A stretch of 64,000 bases of DNA from Drechmeria coniospora (Eukaryota > Ascomycota > Sordariomycetes > Hypocreales > Ophiocordycipitaceae): positions 8,384,552 through 8,448,551 of the forward strand of contig NC_054391.1 of assembly GCF_001625195.1 (NCBI RefSeq), given 5' to 3'. The notes beneath the pieces were generated by a model. It ran no database searches and was not told the DNA's origin. It saw only the letters and a list, made by a program, of their open reading frames with translations. The position numbers and the translations under genes were made by a program. Positions 48,271-58,738 of the stretch are shown here, piece by piece; positions within the stretch are counted from its first letter, which is position 1, and each line of letters begins with the position of its first letter.

Positions 48271-48771
48271 TTAGCAAAAGCATTCACAGCAGTCGACGCT
48301 GTTCATGGCACGAGAGTCAGTGCATGTCATGCATGGATGTTTCATTCGTCTCTCCACGTACCAGCACTCGCATGCTTCCTCGGCGGCGCAGCAGCAGCAG
48401 AGAGCAGCTATGCAAGCCAACAGGCAGTTGTTGCTACCGCCCCTCTTGCCCCGGGTGTCATGTTCGGGGGGGGGCGCCTGTTGGTACTGCATCGGCGGCT
48501 GGCCCTGAGGCGGTGGGTAGCCCTGACCGTAGCCTTGCTGGGGAGGCGGAGGGCCGTATTGGTTATTGTATCCGCCCTGGGGAGGGCCGTAGCTCTGTAG
48601 CCCGGTCAGCGAATCCGTTCGCGCGGTGGAGGGACGACGGAGCATGGATATGGATGGATGGGCACGGGAATGGGCAGGAGAACTTCGTGGCAGGAGGCTT
48701 ACGGGTTGGGGAGCTTGGGGATGGCCATAGCCAGGCTGCTGGCCTTGGTTGTAGTATTCGTTGCTCGCCAT
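48271..48771 (-). CDS. CYSTM-type cysteine-rich membrane micropeptide
   Basis: Small tail-anchored membrane protein of the cysteine-rich transmembrane (CYSTM) class, linked in other eukaryotes to stress tolerance. Exons on the minus strand are 48771-48703, 48594-48362 and 48298-48271, giving 109 residues. The N-terminal two thirds are Gln/Gly/Pro/Tyr-rich (QGQQPGYGHPQ; YGPPPPQQGYGQGYPPP). The last ~30 residues carry the CYSTM segment, LLACIAALCCCCAAEEACECC, and end VDCCECFC. Both introns (108 and 63 nt) are multiples of three with no stop, so an unspliced frame of 166 residues also exists. The spliced form is preferred because the donors are strong (GTAAGC, GTACGT) and because it gives an unbroken Cys-rich tail. 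Confidence 0.8.
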   Translation of the reverse strand: MASNEYYNQGQQPGYGHPQAPQPVSLLPRSSPAHSRAHPSISMLRRPSTARTDSLTGLQSYGPPQGGYNNQYGPPPPQQGYGQGYPPPQGQPPMQYQQAPPPEHDTRGKRGGSNNCLLACIAALCCCCAAEEACECWYVERRMKHPCMTCTDSRAMNSVDCCECFC

Positions 48772-51700
48772 GGTAGTAAGGGAACGAATGTGTTGGGTGC
48801 GTTTCTAGACGTTGAGATGGCTCTTCGAGGCTTGATCGAAGGAACCGACGTTGAGGTGAACGGACGAGGTCGAGAGACGAGGTGATGAAGGAGGTTGAAC
48901 GGGCGGACGGACACTAGAAAATCGGGGGATCGATGGTCACAAGAGAATTGTGGATGAGAGTTTGCGAGCTAACGTGCGTGAGTGACCTCTTTTGTTTTAA
49001 CAGGATTTGGGTGGGCGGGCATTTTGGAGCAGGCGGGGGGGACCTCCAGTATAGGGTTGGAGATGCTCGCCGTTGACGGAAGGTACAGAGGCGATGTACT
49101 CACGGGTACGTACTCGTGCATGTTAGTCTTGAACACCGAAATTCCGTCCGTTTACATGTACTGTAAAGGCAAGTAGGTGTGCAGTAAATACTTGCGGTAC
49201 TGCACGGCGGAAACAGGCAAGGCGGCAGCGTGACAAAGGAACACCGGGGTACGGAGACACCGTGGAAGTGCATGTATCCTTTGTATCTTTGCCAGAAAAT
49301 AGCGGCCATGGTACATCTCAGGTGACGGTAAAGCGCAGCTAGGCGGCGGCTGCGCTCCCGCCGACCGGGGTTTTTTCACGAGGCAGGTGGGGACAGGTAC
49401 TTGGTAGGTACCTATGATGCTGTTGCTGTAAGTACTTTACAGTACTCCGTACTGTGCTCGGCGTCCCTGCCTTTGCTTGCTGGCGTGTGGATGAGGGCCC
49501 ACAGCGCCCAAGAACGCAAGTACTTGGGCAAGCACTTGTACACGCAAGCTAAATTGTGGCACCGAACGACACGTAGCACCTCGTTCCGCGTCAGAACTGC
49601 TCACAGATGAGAACTCATGCAAGTAGCTGTACACCTATCGTGGCAGCTAGGGATGTAGGTACTGAGGCAGCAGCTGCAGGATGATCCGTGTCGTGACTTT
49701 TTTTTTTTTCGCCCCGTCGAGAACGAGTTACAATGCATGCACAGCACACGTACAGTACATGCGTGCGAGAATCGGAGCGGGTGTTTTGTGCCTGTTCCGT
49801 ACTTACGAGACACTCCGTATTACTCCGTAGTGTAAGGACAGTAGTGTTGTACAGTAAGTACTGTACTGTAAACAAGTACTTACAAGCACTTGCAAAGCCG
49901 ATTGTACAGTAAGTACATAAGTAAGTACAGGTACTTATACATCCATGCAAGTACGTGCAGTACGGAGTAGAGATTTGATGAGTTCTAGAAGTGGTACTCG
50001 TGACGGTTACAGTACGTACCCTCTACCCTCTACCTGATTGGCACCTTCGTCCAGGTGAGTACAAGTACTCCGTAGTTGCATGTAAGTACAATAACAAGTA
50101 GTACTCTCCAGGTGCCTGCCTGCCGTAAGTGCACTACAGTACGTGCACTCTACCGTGTACACCTAATGTACTTCCATGGATTGTACAGTACATGTACACC
50201 TATGTACATCTACTGTGCTGATTTTTCTCGTAAATACTTATGAGCATTGGTGTAGTTGTAAGTAAGTAGGTGTACAAGTGCGGGTAAGTAGGTGGTAGTA
50301 ACAACGTACAGAGCACTTGTATGGATGCGATACGGTATTGGTCTAGCATGGAAGCTGGATCCTCTCGATGGTGCCCACCAGCGGGGCTGATGGTGACGAA
50401 TCCACACAGCCCAGCCACAACGCCCCTCCAACCAAACGGGCCACGGCACCGGCCATGTCCCGAGAGAGAGTGTGAGCCTGAGACTACGAGCCTGAGATTC
50501 AGCCTGGGAGGGCAGCATTGTGCAGCAGGGGTCGGAGGGGCCTACCGCATTTGCCACCCGCTGGTGGCTTTTGCTCCCGCGAGCCCCCGTCAGCTGCAGC
50601 GATGAATGCCGAGCTTCCGAATGACCCAGCCTAAGCCGCCCAGGACGAGCTAGCTAGCATTCGGCCACGAATCAATCTGCCGTGCCTGACCACTGGTCCG
50701 GCGTACATGTACGAGCATGAGCATGATGTGGACGGTTGGGGCGAGCGCGGGCGTCTAAGCATAGCTTGTTTTGTATTCGTCTCGTGATGCCCCTCCTGAC
50801 GGAAGCGCGCTGCTGCGGGTCCAATCTTTTTTTGGATGCGAGGAATATTTGCACGGGCAAGTGTTTACATGTAGTTGTGCACCTACTTACTCACATGTAT
50901 GTGCTACGGGGTACGTGGAAGTGCATGTACTTGCAAGTACGGAGTATATCCATACTGTATTCCTCCTCATACACCTAACCTTTACATGTATGCAAGTATA
51001 CGAGCATTACAGAGTATCCGGAGTATGCGTCACCTCTGGTAGGTATTCGTACTGTACATGCAAGTGCGGTACTCGTGTACAGAGTGCTCTACTTGTAGTA
51101 TTCCCCATAATATTTGCGCGCGCACTATGCCAGGGAATGATCGAGTAAAAGTTGGGCGTAATTATTCCTGGTATCCTACACTCGGAGTAGAGATGGGTGG
51201 AACCGCGTCAGGAAGGTCGGCCGGCACCAGGTATCATTCGATGGACTTTCCCAACTCGAGCAGCGCTCCTGCCTCGAAGCAGTACCTTGCACAACACCAA
51301 CGAACAGGCACGAAGCAGCTAGTACCTGTAGGTTTGTGCACGAGTACAAGCACTGTATCTGTACATGCACTTGTGCACGAGTACAAGCACTGTATCTGTA
51401 CATGCACTTGTACTTGCAGTACACCTACTGTGCACGAAAAAAGCATCTCCTAGGCAAGTACACCTGCGGAGTGATGAGTTGCCGAGCACACGTACAACGA
51501 GGTCTCAAGGATCACGATCGGCTGCTACGATACAACGTCACCTCCGCTGCAGTATCAAGCGAGACGACGACGCGGCCCTCTCCTGTGTTGGCCTCTGCTC
51601 TGTTTTTTGTCCGCATCATCGATGGTGCTGCATCACAACCACCCCCAGTTGGGCTCCATGGTAACTGCTGCGCCCCTGCATCATTGCCAGCAGTGCAACC

Positions 51701-52468
51701 CGTCTCAGCCAAGCGGGGAGCCGACGCGTACACCTACATTTGCGGACGCCCTCACCTGTAGTGAGAAGCAGGAACCAGGCCGGCCAATGGCACTGACCAA
51801 GGGGAGCCATTCGTCCGACCTCCTCCTTCGTTGCCAGCCTTCGTCCCAAGGGCGAGGGAGACGAGATAGGCAGACGAGAGTCCTGAATCCGAGCAGAGGC
51901 CCATTTTGTGACGGCTGGCTGTCATCCCGTGTGGCAGCCAACCCGCTCGTTGAATGAATCACTGACCATGTCAACATCAGACCGGCCCGCACCATGCCCA
52001 ATCGCCTGCAATGCCAGGCCTCTCCGTGTGCGACGACATGGTGAATCTGGGAGTCTCCGAGGCCGATTCATGGAGCCTTTCCTGACCGCTCTCTCGCTCG
52101 TCACGTCCGGTACACCATAGGCTCTTTCTACTTCGTCGTTTATTCATTCCCTTCCTGCCTGTGGTATACAATATATTCCGTACACGGACGACTCTTGTTA
52201 AGCAGTCCCGGTCTGCTCCTGTATCGCATGCCGACAGCCCGGATTTCTACTATTACACCACCACATCCTCGACCACGTCGGTCTGCCGTGTCAGCTCGTG
52301 CGAGGCGAGAAACTTTCGACTCGAAACTCGAAAACGAAGATCAAGACGTTGCCTACAGTCGCGGAATCTACGAGCCGAACGGGCCGAAAGAGCCCAACAA
52401 TCCCGCCAGTGTCTTCCTCCACAACGGTCTGCTGGTTGTCTGGGCTCGATTAAACCATCTCACTGGCA
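48772..52468. other. Long GTAC-rich spacer
   Basis: A 3.7-kb spacer. GTAC words are dense from about 49,390 to 51,480. A 37-bp direct duplication lies at 51334-51407. The region 51,490-52,460 is less repetitive; a frame from ATG 52228 includes EPNGPKEPNNPASVFLHN and LLVVWARLNH and could be an upstream exon of the next gene, but no join is proven. Confidence 0.55.
51334..51410. repeat. Perfect 37-bp tandem duplication
   Basis: Two adjacent identical 37-nt units (51334-51370 and 51371-51407), each beginning TTGTGCACGAGTACAAG; the next three bases again match the unit start. Confidence 0.85.
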
Positions 52469-53839
52469 ATGGCGGTGAACTCCCTGGATCAGCCGAGTGC
52501 CGTCGACTCTCATGCGTTCTACCGTGGCTGGCAGCCATTACCTCGTGGAAAGGCAGACTGTGAAAGCATGACTGGGGCCGACTTGTCTACCATTTCCCTT
52601 GCCGACGTAGAGGTTGCCCCAGATATCCCGGTCCGATACGAGGAGAGGATCCTGGCCGACTGCACCTTGCCACTGCCCCGTCCGCAGGCGGTTCATCAAG
52701 GTTGGGAACCTTCCAGCGTGTCCACCGCCAAGTGCGACATGTGCCACAGACAGCGATGCGGCACAATACAAAAGTGTTCCGTCTGCAAGCTGTCCGTTTG
52801 CAAGGAGTGTGCGTTTGCGGCCCGTCTGCACGATGACGCCAGGCACAGGCTGGACCCGGTGTCTCTAGATTGGGACCCGGAACCATTGCGCAGCGGTCGG
52901 CAGAGAGAAAGAATGGCAAGAAGAAGACCGCAACGTGGCACGCGCGGAAGGCACAAGCTTCGGGACCGCGTCCATGCTCGCAACTGTGGAAGCGGTCCGG
53001 CGTGCGGTACCCAGACCCAGCCTGTCACGCCGTCTGCAGCCTCGTCGGACATCATCACGCTCGCGCCCACAGTTTGCCTTTCCACTCAAAGCACATTGCC
53101 GAGCGTGGATGGAGGCTCGGCATATGACTGTATCGAGCCGGATTTGCCAGCGAGAGAAGAGGAAGGCAGGGAGGGAACCCGGAACCAAGAGAGGAGAAAT
53201 GGTCGGAGCCCTAGCTACACGCCGTCGACGGAAGTCCATAACGTTGCAAAGATCCTGGCAGAGATGCCCAACAGCGACCATGGACTGGTCAAGCGCCAAA
53301 GGCTGGCCGATCAGTACAGCCCCGGCAACCGAACGAATTCTGGTCTCCAGCCACGGGAGAATCCTCATGACGGCGACCGTTCGCCGCTGGACGATCCGAT
53401 CCTGCCGCGCCTGCCATGCCCGTCTGAGATATCGCAACAGCCACGCTGCCCAATATACGGTCCAGCACCGACCGCATACCCGGGCCTTCCACCTTGCTCG
53501 CACAGAAGCTCGTTCCCCACCAGCGGCTATCAATCTCCAGGACCTTTGTCGAACCACGGGCAGAACCCGCCTGCATCCGCTTGCCGCTGCGACCAGTGCA
53601 CGCCAACGACTCCTCGAGGTCAGGACGGTCACGACCGCGGCCCCCAGAATTTTGACTCTTGTCTGCAGAACCAAACCCCGATTTCCCTTGACCCCGTGGC
53701 CTTGCGTGAACGGGCATCCGCGGCCGGCCCGCAAAGGGGCCCGGAAGTGACGAATAGCGGACTCCCGCATGTGCCACTCCCGTACCATGGATATGACGGA
53801 CATGATCTGCCATGCGAGAATACAAGTCGTTCTAACTGA
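52469..53839 (+). CDS. Hypothetical protein with a Cys/His cross-brace-like zinc motif
   Basis: Not recognised as a named family. An uninterrupted frame from ATG 52469 gives 456 residues. At about residues 89-126 there is a compact zinc-binding pattern: C89-x2-C92-x4-C97-x5-C103-x2-C106-x4-C111-x2-C114 followed by H121 and H126 (CDMCHRQRCGTIQKCSVC...VCKECAF). Spacing resembles a B-box or other cross-brace finger. The rest is disordered, rich in Pro/Ser/Arg, with several CRCDQC-like cysteines near residue 375. An upstream exon (from ATG 52228, second frame) might join by a donor near 52430 and the acceptor before 52490, giving a longer N-terminus; this is speculation. Confidence 0.55.
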   Translation: MAVNSLDQPSAVDSHAFYRGWQPLPRGKADCESMTGADLSTISLADVEVAPDIPVRYEERILADCTLPLPRPQAVHQGWEPSSVSTAKCDMCHRQRCGTIQKCSVCKLSVCKECAFAARLHDDARHRLDPVSLDWDPEPLRSGRQRERMARRRPQRGTRGRHKLRDRVHARNCGSGPACGTQTQPVTPSAASSDIITLAPTVCLSTQSTLPSVDGGSAYDCIEPDLPAREEEGREGTRNQERRNGRSPSYTPSTEVHNVAKILAEMPNSDHGLVKRQRLADQYSPGNRTNSGLQPRENPHDGDRSPLDDPILPRLPCPSEISQQPRCPIYGPAPTAYPGLPPCSHRSSFPTSGYQSPGPLSNHGQNPPASACRCDQCTPTTPRGQDGHDRGPQNFDSCLQNQTPISLDPVALRERASAAGPQRGPEVTNSGLPHVPLPYHGYDGHDLPCENTSRSN

Positions 53840-54747
53840 CATTCCGCCACGCCTTTGTCAATGGCACGTTCGGCCGGGGACGGAGCCTGCTCCGTATCCC
53901 CTGTAGCGACCGCCCACCAGCGTCAGGACCATTCTGCAGGAGCTGTTATGAAACAAACAAAGCACCAGATCGGCACATATTTTTATTCAGTGGATTCCGT
54001 GGCCGATGAAGTTCCTGTGAATTGCCTCTATGCGCCGTCCTGGAATCCAGGGAACCTAGTCCACCTGCACGCAGCACATACACCCGCCGGCCGCATGGTT
54101 CAGCATCATTCATCATATGCTTTCGAAAACGAAACGCCACCACGATCTGGACGGGAACGGTTCGCACTCGGATCGCAAGAAATACCCCATGGGGGGTCAA
54201 GCATGGCTATCATGCATGTGCAGGCCGGAGTAGCCGTGGCGATCGGGTGAGACTTGCAAGCTGTGGGTTATACAATCGAACAAGATGAACAACCGGAGGA
54301 AAGTGAGCTGCGGGGCGTACCTCGGAAGAGCTGGCAGCAGTCCTGGCTTGGCTATTCCAAGGGTTTTCAACGGCGAGGAAATGACTTCAGGACAACAGAG
54401 TGACAGGCTCATGAATGCAACGGACTCAACGGGCTCATGACAGAGATGTCAACCAGGTTCGGGTGGGAGATGATGGCAGTTTCAAGGGTGAAGATCAAAT
54501 GTGGGCATCGTCCATATTTTCCTACTGTTCGAGCGGCCATTTGAATATGGCGCGGCTCACCGGCATATGCCATGCGTAGACAGACCATGCAAAAACGCAT
54601 GGAGCACTTCCTTTTTTCCTTTCCCGAGTGTGTCTGCCTGTCTCGTCAAATCATGCGCTCTGCGATAGGGAGCGCCATCCAAGCTTGTTGTCCCGCCCCG
54701 AAAACATAGAGAAGCACCCTCGGGCACCGAGCCGAGGGAGTTCGACT
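53840..54747. other. Convergent spacer
   Basis: 908 nt between the Cys/His protein (+) and eIF3d (-). Short ORFs only; no family resemblance and no obvious repeats. Confidence 0.55.
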
Positions 54748-56640
54748 CTACTCCTCGGCGCCCTCGGCCGCCAGCTCAGCTTCGGGCTCGTCCTCGTCGT
54801 CCTCATCAAGGCTGCCGAAGGGAACCTCGTACAGACGCAGGATGGACTTGTTGGGATCCTTGACGAGGACGAATTTGCTCTGCTCGCCGTCGCTCTTGAG
54901 GCACATGTCGGCGATGGTGCGGACGATGCCCCAGCCATTGGACAGCGACAGGTTCATCTGGTTGGCAAAGTCCCGGGGCTTCCAGCCGACGACGCCAAGG
55001 ATGACATGCTTGTCGTTGGAGCGCGGGTTGACGCGGGAGACGAAGCTGCAACCGGCACGGTTAGCAGACAAGAGACGGGACGTGGCGGTCAAGGCGCCGG
55101 GGGAGGAAACCAACGTACCCGAGCTTCATGACGTCGGATTTGGATAGGATGCTCTGCACCGTCCACCTGGCGAGCTTGCAGCTGTTGTTCTTCATCTCGG
55201 TCGCCACGACAGCACCGCGCTGCGTGACAAGCTTGCTTCTCCAGTCGAGGGCGCCGCCGCTGCCCTGGGCCTTGCTGTCGAATTCGTTGAGGGCCTTGAT
55301 GGTCACAAACTGATCCTCGCCGCTGATCGCGTTCTTCTGCACGGCATCGATCTCGGTACGGACGACCAGGTAGACAGGCTCCTCGTCGTTGGTCGACAGA
55401 TCAAACTTTCTGTACTTGTAAGCCTTGCTGGCCGGCGGGTCGGCATCCTCGGACGAGTTGTAGAAGGGGTTGGCGCGGGACATGTCGATCTTGGACGACT
55501 CGCTCTCGTTGACCACCTGGTTGGCAAAGTTGTGATTGATGTACGTCGCCTCCTCGGCCAGGGCCGTCGGCTGGTTGACGACATCCTTGCCGCCGTCGGC
55601 GGCGTCGAGGGGCGCGTCGGCGGCGTTCTCGTTCACCGTCACCATGTCGAGCGCGGCGTTGTCTCTCTTGTCGAGGAATATCTTGTTGCCCTGGCGCACA
55701 ATGACAATATCCCAAGGGTAGACGGAGCGGGGGGAGCACATGAGCATGGAGAGGATGCTGTCGGTGGCGAAGATGGTGGCCTCGCCCCGTTCGGCAAGCT
55801 CGAGGATGACGGGATCCGACGAGGTGGTGACGTTGTAGGCGGCGCGGTCGATGGCCGTGAGCTTCTTCTCGGAGCCCTTGACGGGCTGCTTGTCGTACGA
55901 CCGGTTGTAGTAGTAGAGGAAGCCGTAGTCCTCGAGGTCCTCGCCCTCGTCGGCGTCGAGGTTCAGCTTCGCCAGGCGGTTGAAATCAATCTCCTCGAGC
56001 AGATGCCAGTCGGCCTTGATGTTGATGCTGGCGTCGCGGTTGCGCGCCGGCTTGTCATAATCCTTCCAGCCGAAGCGACGGCCGCCGCGAGGGCCACCCG
56101 TAGGGCGACCTCCACGGTCGTACGTCTGCCCTCCCCGACCTCCGCCGCGCTGGGCCTGTCCTCCTCGGGCACCGGCCCTGTCGCCTCGGCCGCCACGCTG
56201 ACCGCGGCCACCGCGGGTGAAGACGGCTCCGCGGCCGTATCTCGTCTTGGTGGAGTCTCTGGTGTTGCTGACGAGGGAGAAGCTCGACTCGTCCTCGGCA
56301 GGGGGCGCGTTGAAGGTGATGGCGTGGCTCGCTCCGTACACTTGCTGATCTGGAGCACCGTGTTAACGTCACCGACTCGGCGCCGGCACAATGAGAGGGC
56401 GAGATGGGGGGGGGGGGTTAGGTGTCTACCTCTGTAGTTTCGGTTGTACTGCATGCGCCCGCCACGCTCGCGGTCCTTGCCCTCGGCCGTCCAGTCGGCC
56501 ATGCGGCCCAGCTTATCACCCTTGGAGAAGGGCGCATAGGGAATGCCGTTGAGGGTCGTCTCGGTCGTCACCTCAGGTCCCCAGCCGTCACCCGGGGGGC
56601 AGCTCTCGCAGATTGCGGTGTAGTCCATGGAGCTGGCCAT
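54748..56640 (-). CDS. Translation initiation factor eIF3 subunit D
   Basis: Peripheral eIF3 subunit that binds the 40S mRNA exit channel and can bind the mRNA cap in other eukaryotes. Exons on the minus strand are 56640-56430, 56349-55119 and 55045-54748, giving 579 residues. Residues 1-70 carry the conserved start ([25 protein letters not shown]). About 100-150 is an RGG/RG-rich stretch ([18 protein letters not shown]), then [15 protein letters not shown] leads into the cap-binding core: [49 protein letters not shown] and [15 protein letters not shown]. The tail is acidic ([12 protein letters not shown]). The first intron (56429-56350) contains a C-run on the coding strand. Confidence 0.95.
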
Positions 56641-57255
56641 TCTGAAGTCGCTATCGCAAGCGGGTAGAAACAGCTGTAGAAAGGGAGGCGCGTTGTTGCT
56701 TTGATCGCCGCAAAAGTGAATCCTCCTCGACTTGGGAGGGAATTTGGAGAATCGAAATTGTGGTGGGGTGTGGGGCGTGGGGCGTCTACCGAAAAGTTGC
56801 GCGGTTGGCCGTGGCAGCACGAGCACCAGGCATGAGTACCAGCGAGGCTGACTCATCCATTCATGTTCCTGATGTTGTTCCTGTGTGTGCTGCAAGTAGT
56901 ACTTAATTACAAGTACTTACTGTACTTACTGTACTTACTCTACTTACTGTACTTACTGTACTTACTTACAGTAAGTACTTACTTAAGTTGGTAGCTTGGG
57001 CTGAGAGACGGGCCGCAAGGAAGGAAGGAAGGACTAACCAAGTCAGGACACACAAAGACTGTTGTCCATCACCGCCAAACCGACCAACATGGAAGCATCG
57101 GTAGGTGCTTGTAGGTGCACTTGTAGTTCATTCACTCGCGAGGACATGACATCGAGAGACGCGGTCAAGTTCCGCGCAAGGTATATACAAGTGCCACATC
57201 AAGTCAATCGGAACATCCTCGCACCTCGAATCGACGACGAGCCGGCGTGTTTTAT
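56641..57255. other. Spacer eIF3d-bZIP with tandem array
   Basis: 615 nt upstream of eIF3d and downstream of the bZIP gene (both minus strand). It holds a GTACTTACT tandem array (56913-56966) and no supported ORF. Confidence 0.6.
56913..56966 (+). repeat. GTACTTACT tandem array
   Basis: About six 9-bp units of GTACTTACT, one of them with C for G, upstream of eIF3d. The unit is related to the GTAC words of the other spacers. Confidence 0.8.
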
Positions 57256-58738
57256 CTAGTGCAATGGCGTCTCGGACTCGCTGGTCAAGACTCTCTCCAA
57301 CGCGTCGCGCAGCTCAAACTCTTCCATCACCGCACCGAAACTGTCATGGTTGGCCCGTGTCAGTGGGATACCCATCAAGGAATAATGAAAAGGACAAACT
57401 GAACGATGGACGGAGCCTACCCGTAGCAGCGGACCTTTTTGCTCAGATCGTCGGCGAGCCTTCGCAAGTGCCCTGGTGTGAGGTCGACAAATCGCGGGTG
57501 GTTCATCAGTATCCCCCAAGCCATGACGGGGGTGATCTCGCCGGCCAGATCCAACCTCTTGCTGAGGTTGAGCAAGGTGGCAAGGCCTGCCTTGCTGAGC
57601 TCCCATGTCCCCTGGCACGGAATGACGCCGTCGCCATGGTCGTGCGTGTGGGTGCTCCCAAAGGGCGTGTCTGCTGTCAGGTGGGCGAAGGATGTAGGAG
57701 GGCAGGACGCCATCAACGCATGGCCGCAGCAGTCTCCCTGTGCGTCGGTTGCACTCTCAAGCAGATATGGCATGTGCGCCATGCAGGGTTTTTCAAGTCT
57801 ACATCATCCGTCGAGAAAGCCCCAATCGTTAGCACAGTCGATCTTGCAGCACCTTGCCTTGCGGATGTCCACGTCGTTTAGACGCGGGACCCAACCCCCC
57901 TTCTCACGCGGACAGGGTGGAGTGTGAATCCCTTGAGGAGGAGGAGTCATCGTACGTTAGGACAAAATCAATGCCTGCTTGCTCGAGGTCGACATCTCCT
58001 TTGCCGTTCGACCCCGTCATGCCGGGCGTTCGGCCCACCGTCGGTGGCGGTGGCAGATGGCCACCATGGTTCGCCGAGGAGATGGAGGGCGCAGTCGACT
58101 GCGTAGGCGACAACGTCGGGTAGGATGGCCCGGGCTCCGTGCTGCTGCCGGGACTCGTCGTTGACAATGGGCCGCGGTCAAGGGCGGCATCGTTGCTGCT
58201 CGTCGTGAAGTCTTGGAGGTCGCCTCGAGATGCTCGTATCCCGTGTCGCGCCAACGTCTCCTTGAGCTCTCTGTTTTCTTGGGCGCATCTTTCCTTCTCT
58301 TGGAAAAGAAGCGTGTACAGCTCCTTCAGCCGAAGGACCTCGTCTTCCAGCGCCTGCACGTAGAGCTCCTTCCTTTCTCTATGGGTCCTGCGTGCGCGTC
58401 GCGATCATGGTGAGTGGCGGCGTGCCGGCCAGGCTGGCAAAGGGAAGGAGGCATACCGCTGAGCCTGGCGGTTAAGTTCCTGCTTCCTGGTCAGGGCAGG
58501 CCTGCTGTCGGGCTTTGGACCGCGTCGCTTCGGTGTCATTCCATCTGGATGAGCGGAGGTAAGAACCCGCCAGGGTGCGAGGAGCATTTGCATCGTCAAG
58601 CTCACCGCGGTTGGCACGCCTGTCCGCGAGCGACTTGAAGAAGCCAACGTTCAGTGAGGAGAGGGAACGCTTCCCCTCGGTGCCCGACTTGGCACTTCCG
58701 TGGGAGCCCCGTGGATCGGACGAGAACGCCGGCGACAT
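57256..58738 (-). CDS. bZIP transcription factor
   Basis: Nuclear regulator with a basic leucine zipper. Five exons on the minus strand, 58738-58606, 58544-58457, 58387-57908, 57798-57421 and 57340-57256, keep phase throughout and give 387 residues. The basic region is built from exons 1-3 and reads KRRGPKPDSRPALTRKQELNRQAQRTHRERK, here split across two introns; NRQAQR and the following zipper (ALEDEVLRLKELYTLL) are clear. The middle is Ser/Pro-rich. The conserved C-terminal domain, known in this fungal bZIP subgroup, runs from EKPCMAHMPYL through GHALMASCPP, DLAGEITPVMAW and KVRCYGFGAVMEEFELRDAL. Its targets and orthologue name are not evident. The start ATG at 58738 is the first in frame. 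Confidence 0.88.

Noticed and set aside
55532..56437. 301-codon + strand frame inside eIF3d
   Set aside because: Antisense to a strongly conserved eIF3d exon; Val/Gly-rich composition mirrors the sense codons.
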